Source: Terebella lapidaria (Eukaryota; Annelida; Polychaeta; Terebellida; Terebellidae). Taken from it: a DNA stretch of 64,000 nucleotides. A program made the position numbers and the translations under genes. The DNA lies in assembly GCA_949152475.1 (NCBI GenBank), contig OX424570.1, forward strand, positions 2,592,181 through 2,656,180, written 5' to 3'. Shown here piece by piece: positions 49,083 through 61,748 of the stretch. Under the pieces are notes generated by a model, which worked only from the letters and a program-made list of their open reading frames with translations, was not told the DNA's origin and did not search any database. Every line of letters starts with the position of its first letter. The first letter of the stretch is position 1.

Positions 49083-49230
49083 GTTGGATGAGCAGAAGTC
49101 TGAAAGTTTGCAGAAATATGCCGTTTGATCTCCAGGTAAAGTATGCCAAGTTACATTTCGTTATCATTGAACATCGCAAAAATATCTGCAAAAAAACTGT
49201 GTAAACGAGTTAGAAAAATCATAGTAGCCT
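49083..49230. mobile_element. partial arm related to the foldback element at 47246-47812
   Basis: Contains TATGCCAAGTTACATTTCG and AAAAAAACTGTGTAAACGAG-like words that match the right arm of the element at 47.2-47.8 kb. The opposite arm is missing. Confidence 0.5.
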
Positions 49231-49594
49231 ACTAGTATATAGGTATAAACCCCCAAGGTATACAAATATTTGGATTTAGTAACTTAGCCTAGGCAGTGGG
49301 GCTTCAACGAGTAACCGGTTATGGTTTGGTTACAGAATATAACTGATTGCAGTTTTAGAATCCAGATTAACGCGAACGTATTTTGTAACCTTGTAAATCG
49401 TCCGGGCGTAATCCATCCTGAAACACTAGGAATCAAAGTGATTTTATATCAGGCTCCGATCTGAAAACAGTATTTATCCTTCAGATAATATCACATACAC
49501 CTATTCTCATGTAGACCCAGGTGCGAGTGGCCTCGTGTGATGCGGTCAATGAGTGGAGCACCTGGGTGAAATTCTCATTTGAAAATAACTAAGA

Positions 49595-49763
49595 ACTCAT
49601 CATACTCTGATTTTTCTAACCTGTTTACACTGTTTTCGGTTGATAATTTGACGATGTTAAATGGTATCGTTTTATAACTTGGCATACTTCACATAGGAGT
49701 CAAATAGCAATTTTCTACCGAATTTCAGACTTCTATCGCTAAAATTGAATAAGTTGGCAATGA
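49595..49763. mobile_element. partial left arm of the same foldback family, cut by Helentron-like copy B
   Basis: Begins CATACTCTGATTTTTCTAA and runs through CTTGGCATACTTCAC, matching the left arm at 47246. It stops where copy B begins. Confidence 0.55.
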
Positions 49764-51835
49764 ATTAGGGCATTTCGGCCCGAAATGCCCTTATGGTTTT
49801 GTCTGGTTTTTTTTTTTTCTTCTTCTTTTTTTTTTACTTTCCGCCGTTTTGGTTTCCGATCAATAACTCGGGAACACCTGAATGGATCTTGTCCAAATTT
49901 ACACCACTGGTCAGAAATATTACATGGAAGACCCCTATTGTTTTGGAGGCGGCTCCGGGGTCCGTGAGGTCCGTGAGGATGAAATCAAGGTTTATTTTGA
50001 GACTTGGTTTCCGATCGATAACTCAAAAAGTATTCATGCAATGGCAAGTATTCTATGCATGGGAGTTCATATACCACCAGGGAAGAACCCTATTGATTTT
50101 GGGATCAGTCCGTCGAACGACCTCTGACCTAGAGCTCGGAAGAATTTTTGCTGATTCATCCTTGAGGCTTTCATGCATATCTCGGAAACGGTGCGTCGTA
50201 GAGCAAAACGGAGCTCAATTTCGGCCTCCTGGCACTAGACAAACTAGTCTAGGGGGTATCTTGGGTCGAAACGACCCCTGGTGTCGAATTTTTTTTGTCG
50301 AGTCGGCACTTCCTGTTCGGCCGTATCTCGGAAACGGTGCGTCGTAGAGCGAAACGGAGCTCAATTTCGGCCTCCTGGCACTAGACAAAGTAGTCTAGAG
50401 GGTATCTTGGGTCGAAACGACCCCTGGTGTCAAATTTTTTTTTTGCCGACTCGGCACTTCCTGTTTGGCCGTATCTCGGAAACGGTGCGTCGTAGAGCGA
50501 AACGGAGCTCAATTTCGGCCTCCTGGCACTAGACAAACTAGTCTAGGGGGTATTTTGGGTCGAGACGACCCCTGGTGTCGAATTTATTTTCGCCGACTCG
50601 GCACTTCCTGTTCGGCCGTATCTCGGAGACGGTGCGTCGTAAAGCGAAACGGAGCTCAATTCCGGACTTCTGGCACTAGACGAACTAGTCTAGTGGGTAT
50701 TATGGGTCGAGACGACCCCTGGTGTCGAATTTATTTTCACTGACTTGGCACTTCCTGTTTGGCCGTATCTCGGAGACGGTGCGTCGTAGAGCGAAACGGA
50801 GCTCAATTCCGGCCATCTGGCACTAGACAAACTAGTCTAGTGGGTATTTTCGGTCGAGACGACACCTGGTGTCGATTTTTTTTTCGCCGACTCGGAACTT
50901 CCTGTTTGGCCGTATCTCGGAAACGGTGCGTCGTAGAGCGAAACGGAGCTCAATTCCGGCCTTCTTGCACTAGACAAACTAGTCTAGGGGGTATTTTGGG
51001 TCGAAGCGATCCCTGGTGTCGAATTTATTTTCGCCGACTCGGCACGTCCTGTTTGGCGTATCTCGGAAATGGTGCGTCGTAGAGGGAAACGGAGCTCAAT
51101 TCCGGCCTTCTGGCACTAGACAAACTAGTCTAAGGGGGTATTTTGGGTCGAGACGACCCCTGGTGTTGAATTTATTTTCACCGACTCGGCACTTCCTGTT
51201 TGACCGTATCTCAGAAACGGTGTGTCGTAGAGCGAAACGGAGCTCAATTTCGGCCTGCTGGCACTAGACTAACTAGGCTTAGGGGTATTTCGGGTCGAGA
51301 CGATCCCTGTTGTCGAACTTTTTTTTTGCCGACTCGGCACTTCCTGTTTGGCCGTATCTCAGAAACGGTGAGTCGTAGAGCGAAACGGAGCTCAATTCCG
51401 GCCTTCTGGTACTAGACAAACTAGTCTAGGGAGTATCTTGGGCCGAGACGTCTTCTGGTGTCAAATTTGTTTTTTCACCGACTCGGCACTTTCTGTTTGG
51501 TTGTATGTCGGAAACGGTGCGTCGTACAGTGAAACGGAGCTTAATTTCGGCCTCCTGGCACTAGACTAACTAGTCTAGAGGGTATCTTGGGTCGAGACGA
51601 CTTCTGGTGTCGAATTTTTTTTCACCGACTCAGCACTCCCTGTTTGCTTATCTCGGAAAAGGTGCGTCGTAGAGCGAAACGCAAAGATGCCTAAGGGTGG
51701 GGTCTGTCACTTAAACTTTGATCACGGACAGTTTCAGAGTCATCATGGTTCTAGACACGGTCTCTTAGGTATATGTTAGCTAGGAATAGAACTCACACGA
51801 AATGCCCCAAGGCATCTTCAGGCCTTGACGTCTAG
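49764..51835 (+). mobile_element. Helitron/Helentron-like non-autonomous element with 147-bp tandem units, copy B
   Basis: The left end has inverted GGGCATTTCGGCCCGAAATGCCC; the right end has AAGGCATCTTCAGGCCTT, GACGT and CTAG followed by T, the same terminus as copy A. The landmark CTCGGAAACGGTGCGTCGTA recurs at about 50181, 50327, 50475, 50622, 50769, 50916, 51062, 51210, 51358, 51507 and 51652: eleven units averaging 147 bp. Because 147 is a multiple of 3, long repetitive ORFs appear but carry no known domain. Resembles bivalve elements with tandem cores. Confidence 0.75.
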
Positions 51836-51934
51836 TTCATTATGCAGATGAATTCTGCTTTCAGAAATTGTGTCAACTTTTGTTTCGCCTGAACAATGCG
51901 CCACTGAGCTGTGTGTGACAAACATTAACCTGGC

Positions 51935-54900
51935 ATGATGCGGTTCCGTCTAGTGAAGCGTGTCGCTCTGATCGGCGCAGCCGGCTCAGGGGCAGGACTC
52001 CTTCTACTATGGAGCTATCCCAAATACCATGACTGGAAGCATAATAGGGTGAGTAACCATGGTAACCTTGAAAAACATTCCAGAAATTGTGTTTTTATTT
52101 TGAAGACTAACAAATAGTCAAGAACTTCAATCTGGATATTGTCTTCATAGTGAAAACAATGCAAATATGTGTACTAGTACAATATACAATGGCACTTTTT
52201 GATACTGATAGTTTTAGTAACTTGTAACAAAAGAAACTAAACATAACCAAAATAACATCATCGACTGGACGTTTCATATGCAAAAAAATGTTGCATGACC
52301 CCCTCCCCCAGGCTGGCTTATCACCGAATGTCCAGGCGCAGGAGCTAACAAAGTCGCTTCAGTACTCGCCTCCCCTCCCGACCCGCGCCCAGCAGCTGAC
52401 AAAGCTAGCCGAGGAAGAGTATGACATTCTTATCGTGGGCGGCGGGGCGACAGGCTGTGGCGTGGCTCTCGATGCTACCAGCAGAGGTAAGTGGGACTTC
52501 TGGAGTCTTGAGATGTATGGAATTTAAAGCTTTGCCTAGTTTATCACCATTTAGTTAAGATATTTGGAATATATATATTTAGTTATCACATGCAAACAGT
52601 AAAATCTTTAAGAGATAAAATAATAATACTACGAATGATCTCGACAAAATTTCTTATGAGATGTGCGATTGATTCCAACTATAGACATGTTATTCAATTC
52701 TACAAATGAGAAATCTTCAAAATATGTCTTGTCAAACATATCAAATATGCAACTGTCTTTTGTGATGTGTTTGCCAGGTTTGAAAACTGCCATAGTGGAA
52801 AAGTTTGACTTTTCATCTGGCACGAGTAGTCGGAGTACAAAGCTGATACACGGGGGCGTCCGATACCTGCAGAAAGCCATCCTCAAACTGGACTTGGAGC
52901 AGTACCGGATGGTGAAAGAAGCCCTCGCAGAGAGAGCTAACCTTATACAGATTGCCCCACACCTTGCCTACCCACTGCCAATCATGTTACCAGTCTACAG
53001 GTTTGTGTCATCAATGTGCAGGAAGAAATTACCGGTATAACTTATCTTACATCAAATTCTACTTCATTATTATTTATTTGAATTTTGAATAAATTGTAGA
53101 ATTTTGAAATTCTAAAGATGGTTAAAATGCAAAAATGAGCTGATTAAATTGCAATCCTAGAATATATCTTCTTTTATTCCCAGATGGTGGCAGCTCCCAT
53201 ATTTCTATTTGGGAATCAAAGCTTACGACTTTGTCGCGGGATCACAAACACTCAAATCTAGTTATCTCCTTTCAAAATCAAAAACGTTAGAGCTCTTTCC
53301 GATGCTGAAAAAGGACAAGCTTGTGGGAGGAATTGTGTACTATGATGGTGAGTTTTATAGGCAGCTGATATGGCAAGATGCACTGGTAATGACTGACAGT
53401 TCTGGAAAATTTGATAACACAAATAACCATTATTGCATGGTACACTGTTTGCTACTGGTAAGAATTGTGCACTTTGAGGAATTCAACTGTAGAGTATGTT
53501 TGTGTTTACAGGGTTCTGTATCATGACTTCCCTGAGTTGAAAAGTACTTCATACATTTAATGTGCATTTAAAACTTTGTTTATAAAAGTTTTGATTATGT
53601 TCCTTGTGTACAGGCCAGCACGAGGACGCGCGGATGTGCCTAGCGATCGCGCTGACGGCCGGACGGTTGGGCGCCACGCTTGCTAACCACACCGCATTGA
53701 TGGAGCTTCATAAAACCGCCGGCGATGACGGGAAGGAACGGATCTCAGGAGCCAGAGTCAAAGACATGATCACTGGTCAGCACATTGATGACAGCTTTCT
53801 CATATCTAGGAAATTATTGCTTGTTATTCATGATTTTTTGTCGTCATAACCTATAAACACTGACTACAAAAATGTCAATTGTTCGATCTGTATGCCTACA
53901 GGAAAGGAATTCAATGTAAAAGCTAAGTGTGTAGTAAATGCTACCGGACCGTACACCGACTTCATCCGAGAGAAAGATAGTACAGAGGTCAGGAAAATCT
54001 GCCAGCCAAGCTCTGGAGTCCATATCGTACTGCCAAACTATTACAGGTGTGTACAGGTGTACTGGGCAGTCTCGGCCACTATGTTCATCCTGACTATACA
54101 TTCGCATTTCACCTGATAGGTTTTGTACACTGATACCAGTATTTTGATTTCCCTAATGTATACAGTCCCGAGAACATGGGGTTACTCGACCCTGCGACGT
54201 CTGACGGTCGAGTGATTTTCTTCCTGCCCTGGCAGAACTGCACAATGGCTGGTCAGTACCTCGATAGATAGACAACCTTATTGTACATATTGTAATAGAG
54301 TTTCCATTTCGCGATGTGGTAATTGTAAAGCCAGGGTAATGGCTGTCAACAGTGACAATTCGAGTATCAATACATGTTTATCTTGAATGTTCATTGCCAG
54401 ATGATGTCACAGAAAACATGCCTGATTAAGTAACTGTAGACATGATGTTTGATATAATGTTTGAAGATTGATGACCACACACGAAATTCAATTATATTTC
54501 TGATTCTATGTGAAATATAGCAGATATTGCTACAAAAATATTTGAATTACAATCAGTTGATATTTGCAGGCACCACAGACAACCCCTGTGTAGTGACAGA
54601 CAACCCACAGCCCAGTGAGGGAGAAATTCAGTTCATTCTCAATGAAATCAGAAACTATCTCAGCCCAGATGTAAATGGTGAGCTTTTGTTTTTGTGACTT
54701 CTGTGAATCTTATTCAGCATTAGAAGTGGTGAAATGACATTGCAATATTTTAGTCAGAACTCTATAAGCTTCATCAACATACCATATGCTAGATTTCAGG
54801 TAAACTTTTACCAATTTGAAAGGTACTATCTTTGCTTGCCAACCTAAACAGCATTATAATGTGAACTAAACATTTCTACATATCACTGCCAGTGCGACGA

Positions 54901-57900
54901 GGTGATGTTTTATCGGCTTGGAGCGGTATTCGGCCGCTCGTACTCAATCCCAATGCTAAAGACACGCAGTCAATCGCCAGAAACCACATAATAGAAGTGA
55001 GCGATGCCAACCTGGTCACCATAGCGGGTAAGATGACAGTGTTGTGTGGGGATTATACAGGCACTGAGCTGCATAGAAGGTTACCTTGATGTAAATATGG
55101 GGGATGGATGCAAATTAAATACCGTGATACAAAATGTGCAGATCACAATGCTAAAAAAACTAAAGGTATTGCAGGGAGATTGCCTCTGTGTGCGTTTAAA
55201 TTCTAATCGTGGTCAATTGAGAATATTAATCCCGTTTTGATTTTTTTCTGTCAATTCCAAAATGATTGTCTGCAAAGTTGAATGAATCAAATGATATACA
55301 TGTAGCTCTACGGCATTTTCACCTGTACCTATCTATGTATTCGTACCTGTCTATGTCCAGGTGGAAAGTGGACGACTTACCGACACATGGCCGAAGAGAC
55401 CGTTGACAAATGTATCGAGGTTTGCGACTTGAAGCCGAAGAACAGCTGTGTGACAAAAGGTCTGTTGTTGGACGGGGCACACGGCTGGTCTCCTACGATG
55501 TTCATTAGACTTATACAGGACTTTGGCCTTGATCATCAGGTGGGTGCGCGTTACTTTTGAACAAATTATCTATCAGGAAAACAGAATACTATCATATACA
55601 TAAATATTTGATAGATGTTAGCCAAACATTTTCTCTGTAACCCTTTATAAATGTACATGTATATCAGTGACATTGAACTTTACATTGAGAACAAATTTAC
55701 AAAAAGCATGTGTGCAATATAATGTCGGAAAATAAATGGTTTTGTAGTAGCTACATCTACAGTAAACTGTACATCGTTTGGCAGTACTATAATAAATTTC
55801 AAAATATTTTCAATTGATTTTAAGGTTGCCCAACATCTTGCCTCGACGTATGGCGACAAAGCTTTCAAAGTGGCAAAGCTCGCGCAGCTGACGGGAAAAC
55901 GGTGGCCAGTCGTTGGAAAACGTCTGCATGAGGAATACCCCTATATAGAGGCTGAGGTATTGCATCAAGTTTATGTCACTGGCCCTTGTTGAGTATTCAT
56001 GTAAATATAAAGTTTGATTGCTAGTAAAAGTATCCATGACCTTCAACATAACAGGTGCAAACATTACCCTAATCTGCTCCAGCTAAATCAATACAGATGC
56101 TTACTTTCTTCTCACATTCGGTTAAATAGTACTTGAGTATGGAATGGCGGTGCAAAGTACCTGAATAAATCTTGTGTCTTGACAGCAATGTTCAATGCAG
56201 TTTCTATGTGCCCCACCAGGTGTTGTACGCTATCCGCGAGTACGCGTACACCGCAGTAGACATTATCGCACGACGGACTCGCCTGGCGTTCCTCAATGTA
56301 CACGCGGCGGAGGAGGCTGTGCCTCGGATCATAGAAATACTCGCAAAGGAACTAAACTGGACCAAGCAAGAACAGAAGGTTACCGGTTACTTGGAAATAT
56401 TCGGAATAGTCGTGTAAATTTCTGTGTAAATTTCGTGTAAACGAGCATAGAACTTGGCCTCATGATTCAATGATAGACTTAATAAAGGTTAAAGATATAT
56501 AATACGGTTGCAGTTGAATGCAGAAAACAATGCTTGGAACATGATGATAATTTGTGTATTTCAATATAAAGTTTAAAAAACTTCTGATTTTATCTACTAG
56601 TATGTAAAAGAAAAGAAATACTTATGAATTGACTCGTATCATTTTGTGTTCAGGATGAGCTGGAACATTGCAAGCGATTTCTCCGACTTGAGATGGGTCT
56701 TGACCTAAAGACAGAGAGTAAACGTGTCCCGATCAACTTTACCAAGGATGAAATTAACACGTACATCAACAGGTTCCGTGCCCTGGACTGGGACAACAAA
56801 GGCTATATCACTGTTAACGATCTGAGAAAATACTTCAAGGTTTGTAGCTTATCTCCAGCCTCTACTTCTCAAATGAGGAAATTTTTTTTAAGAACATATA
56901 TCGAATACTTAACATTATATCTGTGAATTAATTCTTTCAATACAAATTTGTATTTACATTCATATGTTAATTTTTATAAACACTTGTAATTTGCATATTT
57001 CTGATTTATAATAGGACATATTTATAATATACAGTGATGTATTCATATTTATGATATAGTGTATCGCCTTCAGTAGTATACTATGAGACTTTACTTATCT
57101 ATATTCACCTTACAGGTTGTTAAGTTTCAATCATTGCTTCACACGGTTAAGAAATTGTGACAACTGCAGCCTGCAGGCAAAATGAATTTTGTCTCAGTTA
57201 CAAATAAGCTAATCTCTGAATTGTTGACCTATTTACGCTTTTAACCGGCCGCTTACAGAAAGTAGGAGAGCGTGTTACTGAAGACCAGCTTCATGAGATG
57301 TTGTCCGAAGTCGATGTCAACAAAAATGCCCAGGTGGACATGGGCGAATTCCTACAGGTATTAATATGTCTGTGATTGTATATTCTTTCTATCCACGATG
57401 CTGCATGCTGTATAGGATCGCGTGCTGTATAGGGTCGTATGCTGTATAGGGTCACATGCTGTATAGGTTCGCATGCTGTATAGGGCACTGCTTGCTGCAT
57501 GAGCATTTGCATGGCAGCTTTTCCCCCATTTTTTTCCCCCGTTTTTTTTTTCAGCATTTTTGTTTAAGCTTTTTTAAATTCGATGGGCTGTTTTGTTCTG
57601 TTGTTCATTACACTAGAGTTGGATGTTTATAGACGACATTCTCCTACTTATGTTTCAATGCTACGAATGCACTCTCTTGGACAAATTTGCTTTGCTGATT
57701 TTATTTGTCATATGTTCGGCGAACAACGGACAAAACAGCCCAACAAAAACCAACTTATATAAGATCCCCGAACCTTCACTGCATGTTCGCTTTGTCAGTT
57801 TCTGCCGGCGCAGGAGATAACCTGTTGACCAGGTGGTGGTTACATATAGATAAGTTAGCACTTGGCATGCCTGCAGCTTTCTCATTTCATTCCACGCGTG

Positions 57901-59781
57901 AAAACTTTACAGCGCACGGGTGAAGATATCAAAGAGGAAGAAATTCATGAGATTTTGAGTGAAGTCGATGTTGCAGTAAATGCCCAGGTAGATCTGGGCG
58001 AATACCTACAGGTAACCATAGCGACAGGAGGTAACAAACAAACTCCTCGTGCGTAAACATACACAGGCAGTGTCTAACTTAGGGCAACTAGATACTTATA
58101 TCATACATGTAGATACACTAACATCTTTAGTGGAGTCAGAGATTTTGATTCGTTAGTTTACTGTTCTGTTTGTTTTGAAAGCATCGAGCGATCATACGCT
58201 GGAAAATATGTATCTTTGTTGTGCAGATCAACGGTTTCTCATATCACACAGAAGATGCAAAGTCGATGTTGTTTGAAAAATATCGATTCATCAAATTAAT
58301 TTGCTTTTCCTGTGTTACCTTTCTGTGGTAAATCTGCATTTGTTTTAAATTATTTGTCTTTGAGTTAGTAAGTCTCTATCAAATCCTTCAAATTGTGCAG
58401 TGTTGCATTCACTGATGTGAAAGGAGCATGTGTCAATATTTACAAGTACATTTATATCAGTGATGTTGAATATTTAGGCAATGTAATACTATAATACTAG
58501 AAACCTGTTTCAGTCTCAAATAAAATTCCTGTAAAAAAACTTAATATTGATTTGGAACACAATAAATGGCTTCATTACATAATAATCAGCACGCACAAAT
58601 TTAATCTGATTTTGAGATTTCTAAATGTGCATGGAATCGTACAATAATAACAAAAAATCAATCCAATCTAACCTGCATGTGTTTGTGATATTTTACCTTC
58701 CCTCTGCATTTATCTAGGTCATTGCGAGTATAAACAATTGGAAACAAACACATGCTGGAAAATTAGCCAATCAGACGCAAGAATCATCTTGATGTGCGAT
58801 GTATGTTACATGCGTGTATCCATGGTAACCTCATATATCGTGTGTGCACAAATTTTCTAATCGTTTTCTGATCAATCTACGCTTGTTGTGTTAACAACGC
58901 ACATTTTTGTCATGGTTTGAAATACCAGTTACTGTGATAAACTATCAGGCGACAAAACCTGCGTGCTTGCTTCCTGCTACCTTCCTGCCTTACATGTCGT
59001 TACCTTGCTTGTTTTATGTTTTACATATATATATGTAGTATATTTACCCAATACAATGTATATATTGTGTGGTGAATTGTGTGGTTAACTCAATAATGAT
59101 CTTTCCGATCAAATTCACTTGTAAAATATATCTTACATGTGTATTTGTGTATACACGATACCAGTACGGATAGATCAAATAACCATAATATCTATTCGGT
59201 TGAATTCAGTTCAACCTACTACATGTATTTTGAGGTCTAAATACAATAATTATGCAAAACTTGTGATATTCACTTGTGTATGTTTCAATGCCTTGTGCAG
59301 TGTCTATACATGTATATGTATATTTCTGTAATTTGCTATGGTTGTTGGCAATGTTGACGTAGTGTTTCGTGCAACATTTGTTTAATTTCAAATAATTGAA
59401 CTAAAATTCTGGAATAGAAGAATAATATTGAACTTCAGTATAATTTCATATTTCCATATCTGTTGCATGCACAGGGTTTTCAAGTTTATGCAATAACGAA
59501 TATGGAAATATATTTATTAACATATTTCCCCCTCTATAATAAACACTCACTTTAGAAGTCAGCATGAAATAAATACTGATTTTAAACGGGTTAATACTTT
59601 TGTTTAATAAAGTTGCCAGTTGCTCGAATATGCAGCATCGTACAAACTGTTATGTTTATTTCAGCTGATGAGTGCGCTTAGGACAGGAGCCGTTTCCACG
59701 AGTCGGTTCGCGATGGCGGCCGAACAGAGCGAACAAATGAAGCATGGGATACCCATTGCTCGCAGCGGTGGCGGGGTTTGA
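51935..59781 (+). CDS. GPD2: mitochondrial glycerol-3-phosphate dehydrogenase (FAD-dependent, EF-hand containing)
   Basis: Complete gene, 15 coding exons, all GT-AG with matching phases: 51935-52048, 52312-52486, 52778-53000, 53184-53347, 53614-53775, 53902-54046, 54166-54251, 54570-54677, 54893-55027, 55361-55539, 55825-55956, 56220-56378, 56654-56839, 57259-57357 (or 57913-58011), 59665-59781. The product is 727 residues, the same length as human GPD2. It oxidises glycerol 3-phosphate to dihydroxyacetone phosphate on the outer face of the inner mitochondrial membrane, passing electrons via FAD to ubiquinone. Visible: an N-terminal hydrophobic targeting segment (VALIGAAGSGAGLLLLW), the FAD Rossmann motif DILIVGGGATGCGVALD, SSGTSSRSTKLIHGGVRYLQ, GGKWTTYR, then two EF-hands (DWDNKGYITVND; DVNKNAQVDMGE). 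Start: ATG 51935, with another ATG directly after. An acceptor at 51864 implies a 5'UTR intron. Confidence 0.97.
57259..57357 (+). CDS. GPD2: GPD2 exon 14a: canonical second EF-hand
   Basis: Thirty-three codons, phase 0 at both ends (CAG acceptor, CAG|GTATTA). The loop DVNKNAQVDMGE keeps ligands at positions 1, 3, 5, 9 and 12, corresponding to vertebrate DLNKNGQVELNE. Confidence 0.93.
57404..57490. repeat. 17-bp minisatellite (GCTGTATAGG...), 5 copies
   Basis: GCTGTATAGG recurs at 57407, 57424, 57441, 57458 and 57475, in the intron between the two alternative EF-hand exons of GPD2. Confidence 0.9.
57913..58011 (+). CDS. GPD2: GPD2 exon 14b: duplicated, probably mutually exclusive EF-hand exon
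   Basis: Same length (99 bp) and phases as exon 14a, with acceptor TTTACAG and donor CAG|GTAACC. It encodes RTGEDIKEEEIHEILSEVDV and a loop DVAVNAQVDLGE. The last 48 bp are highly similar to 14a, so it is a tandem exon duplication. The loop has Ala instead of Asn at position 3, losing one calcium ligand. Using either exon, not both, keeps the 727-residue length. Confidence 0.82.
58012..59664 (+). other. last GPD2 intron, no feature seen
   Basis: 1.65 kb of AT-rich sequence with no further EF-hand-like exon and no recognisable repeat. Confidence 0.5.
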
Positions 59782-60308
59782 ACAATAACAAAATTACTAC
59801 TAGTAAATCAATTGTGTATTTAATTTGTGGTTTTCTTGTGTGATGTATGATCAAATTAGAGATAAAAAAAACATTTGTATTTTTACTGTTTTGGTAAATT
59901 CAGTTTATTAGTATCCAGGTATTTTGTGACGTGCTGTTATATGTTAGTTAGACAATGTGACATGCGTCTTAGTTATCGATAACAGTTAGTTGTTTTCAAG
60001 TATACACATAGATATATAATGCACCAAGTTTTGCTTGCATTGTTGAATATTTTGTTTGGTATTATTGACTAATATTATGATTGTATCAAAACCTGTTATG
60101 TATATCTGCCTACCGGTTTGTTTTTTGTACAGCCAGTAATGTTTATATGATGCTATAGATGTAAACATTATTATAATGAAAACTGGTCTGTGACTTGTGA
60201 CTGCGCAATGGTTGTATCCATTTACTGTGATTGGTGAGCCGGCTGAACTGCTCAGTAACTGATTGGTTCATTTTGGAAAAAAAGCTATGGTGAATTCATT
60301 TTGGTATA
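59782..60308 (+). other. GPD2 3'UTR / downstream sequence
   Basis: ORF-poor, T-rich sequence after the GPD2 stop; I did not find a clear AATAAA. It ends where the first MITE begins. Confidence 0.4.
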
Positions 60309-60485
60309 CAGTGGTCCCCCTCAGATAAGACCTACCCTTCTGCCACAAAATTAGGGTGTTATCTAAGGGGATGTCTTATATTAGAGGGATTCATTTACAT
60401 GTTAAAGTCATCCTAGCGCCACAAGAAAAAGTCTACAGAGGGGGAAGTCTTTATTGAGGGGGGTCTTATCTGATAGGGACCACTG
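60309..60485. mobile_element. pogo/Tc1-like MITE, 177 bp, TA target duplication
   Basis: The left end CAGTGGTCCCCCTCAGATAA and right end TTATCTGATAGGGACCACTG are inverted with two mismatches over about 24 bp, and TA flanks both sides. No coding capacity. CAGTGGTCCC-type ends are typical of pogo-related elements. Confidence 0.82.
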
Positions 60486-60735
60486 TAATAGGTAATGCAT
60501 AGTCAATATTGTCTGCAACATTTGCATACTTGGATTGGCATACCGGCAGTTGTAAACATGCTGTAAATTATGCTAAGAAATGTTTTGTTGCTGATGCAGG
60601 GTCTGATGTGGCAGTATCATTCCTTAAATATTATTGCATGCTAGCATTGACAGTCAAAACCTTTGCCCCTACAATTGTATTTTCATATTGACAAGACCCT
60701 TTTGTGCAATGTTTAGTGCAATAGCAGTACTGGCA

Positions 60736-61456
60736 TTAACCCCTTCACTGCGTATAGCCCGAGAAGGTCTCGGGCACTAACGTTAATTCCAGTGTGCGTA
60801 TAGCCCGAGAAGGTCTCGGGCTCTGAACAATGTGTGATAAGTCAGCGTGGGGTGTCAAGATCGTCACGATATTTTGCACAAGTTTGGTAAGCATGCACGG
60901 ACACTGTAAGATAATGCAAAGAGCATCATTTGGCCAGTCATCTCACAGTTATGTATGTCTTTAGATGGGCTTCTGCAGAAGAGATGAGAACCGGCGCGTA
61001 TTTTGTGGACATGGCAATTTTGATTTATATGCATACATGGCAATAGATGTCATTTACAATATTTATGTGCTGTTCAATTGGACAGTTATGATGGCAACAC
61101 GCTGCTAAACAACCGTGAATTCTCTAAGTAATAGCCTTTTACATAATATATCTGATCAGGTCAATGGAATAGAGCCATGAGTTTATGTTTGATGGGAATA
61201 ATTCAGTGTCATGTGAAAATCATGCTTTTTTTGTTTAAATGTGATTTTTGCCATGGTAACCTGTTACGTAGCAAATAGATTGCTTCGGCGTTGCAGTGGT
61301 ATTGATGAAAATAAAGTTTAGTATCAAATATATATAAAATTCACAATTATATTCCCATTCTTTGTTGAAATATTCATAATATCTGAGAATATATCATATT
61401 TTGCCATTTTTCCTCCGCACAGGCGATTTCACTGAGCCCCGCAGTGAAGGGGTTAA
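60736..61456. mobile_element. piggyBac-like MITE, 721 bp including TTAA duplication
   Basis: TTAACCCCTTCACTGCG at 60736-60752 is the perfect inverse of CGCAGTGAAGGGGTTAA at 61440-61456. The TTAA at each outer edge is the piggyBac target site and the CCC/GGG ends fit. Just inside the left end, CGTATAGCCCGAGAAGGTCT (with its CCCGAGAAGGTCTCGGG palindrome) is present twice in tandem. No transposase frame. Confidence 0.85.
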
Positions 61457-61748
61457 AATCTAGTTATACATCTACAATCAAAACCAATACATCTCTTATG
61501 ACAGTGTGATTAAATAATGACTTAGGTGTGAGGCTGTAAAAGTCATATGGATCGGTGTATAAGACTTTACCTCTGATGTGAAGGGCAAATGAGTCATAAC
61601 AATTCTCATGTATTTGTTTTACCAGTCTCGCCCCAATAAAATATTTCTCATTTTCCAGATTTCTTTCTGTATTTCTCATGGATACATACACAGATCCATC
61701 CGAACAAAACGCGAAAAAAAACACTAGTTTATTAGCAAATTCATAATT

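Noticed and set aside
49785..51415. Overlapping + strand ORFs of 60-184 codons with a repeating RKRCVVERNGAQF motif
   Set aside because: They arise because the 147-bp tandem unit of a transposable element is divisible by 3. There is no start context, splice structure or known domain.
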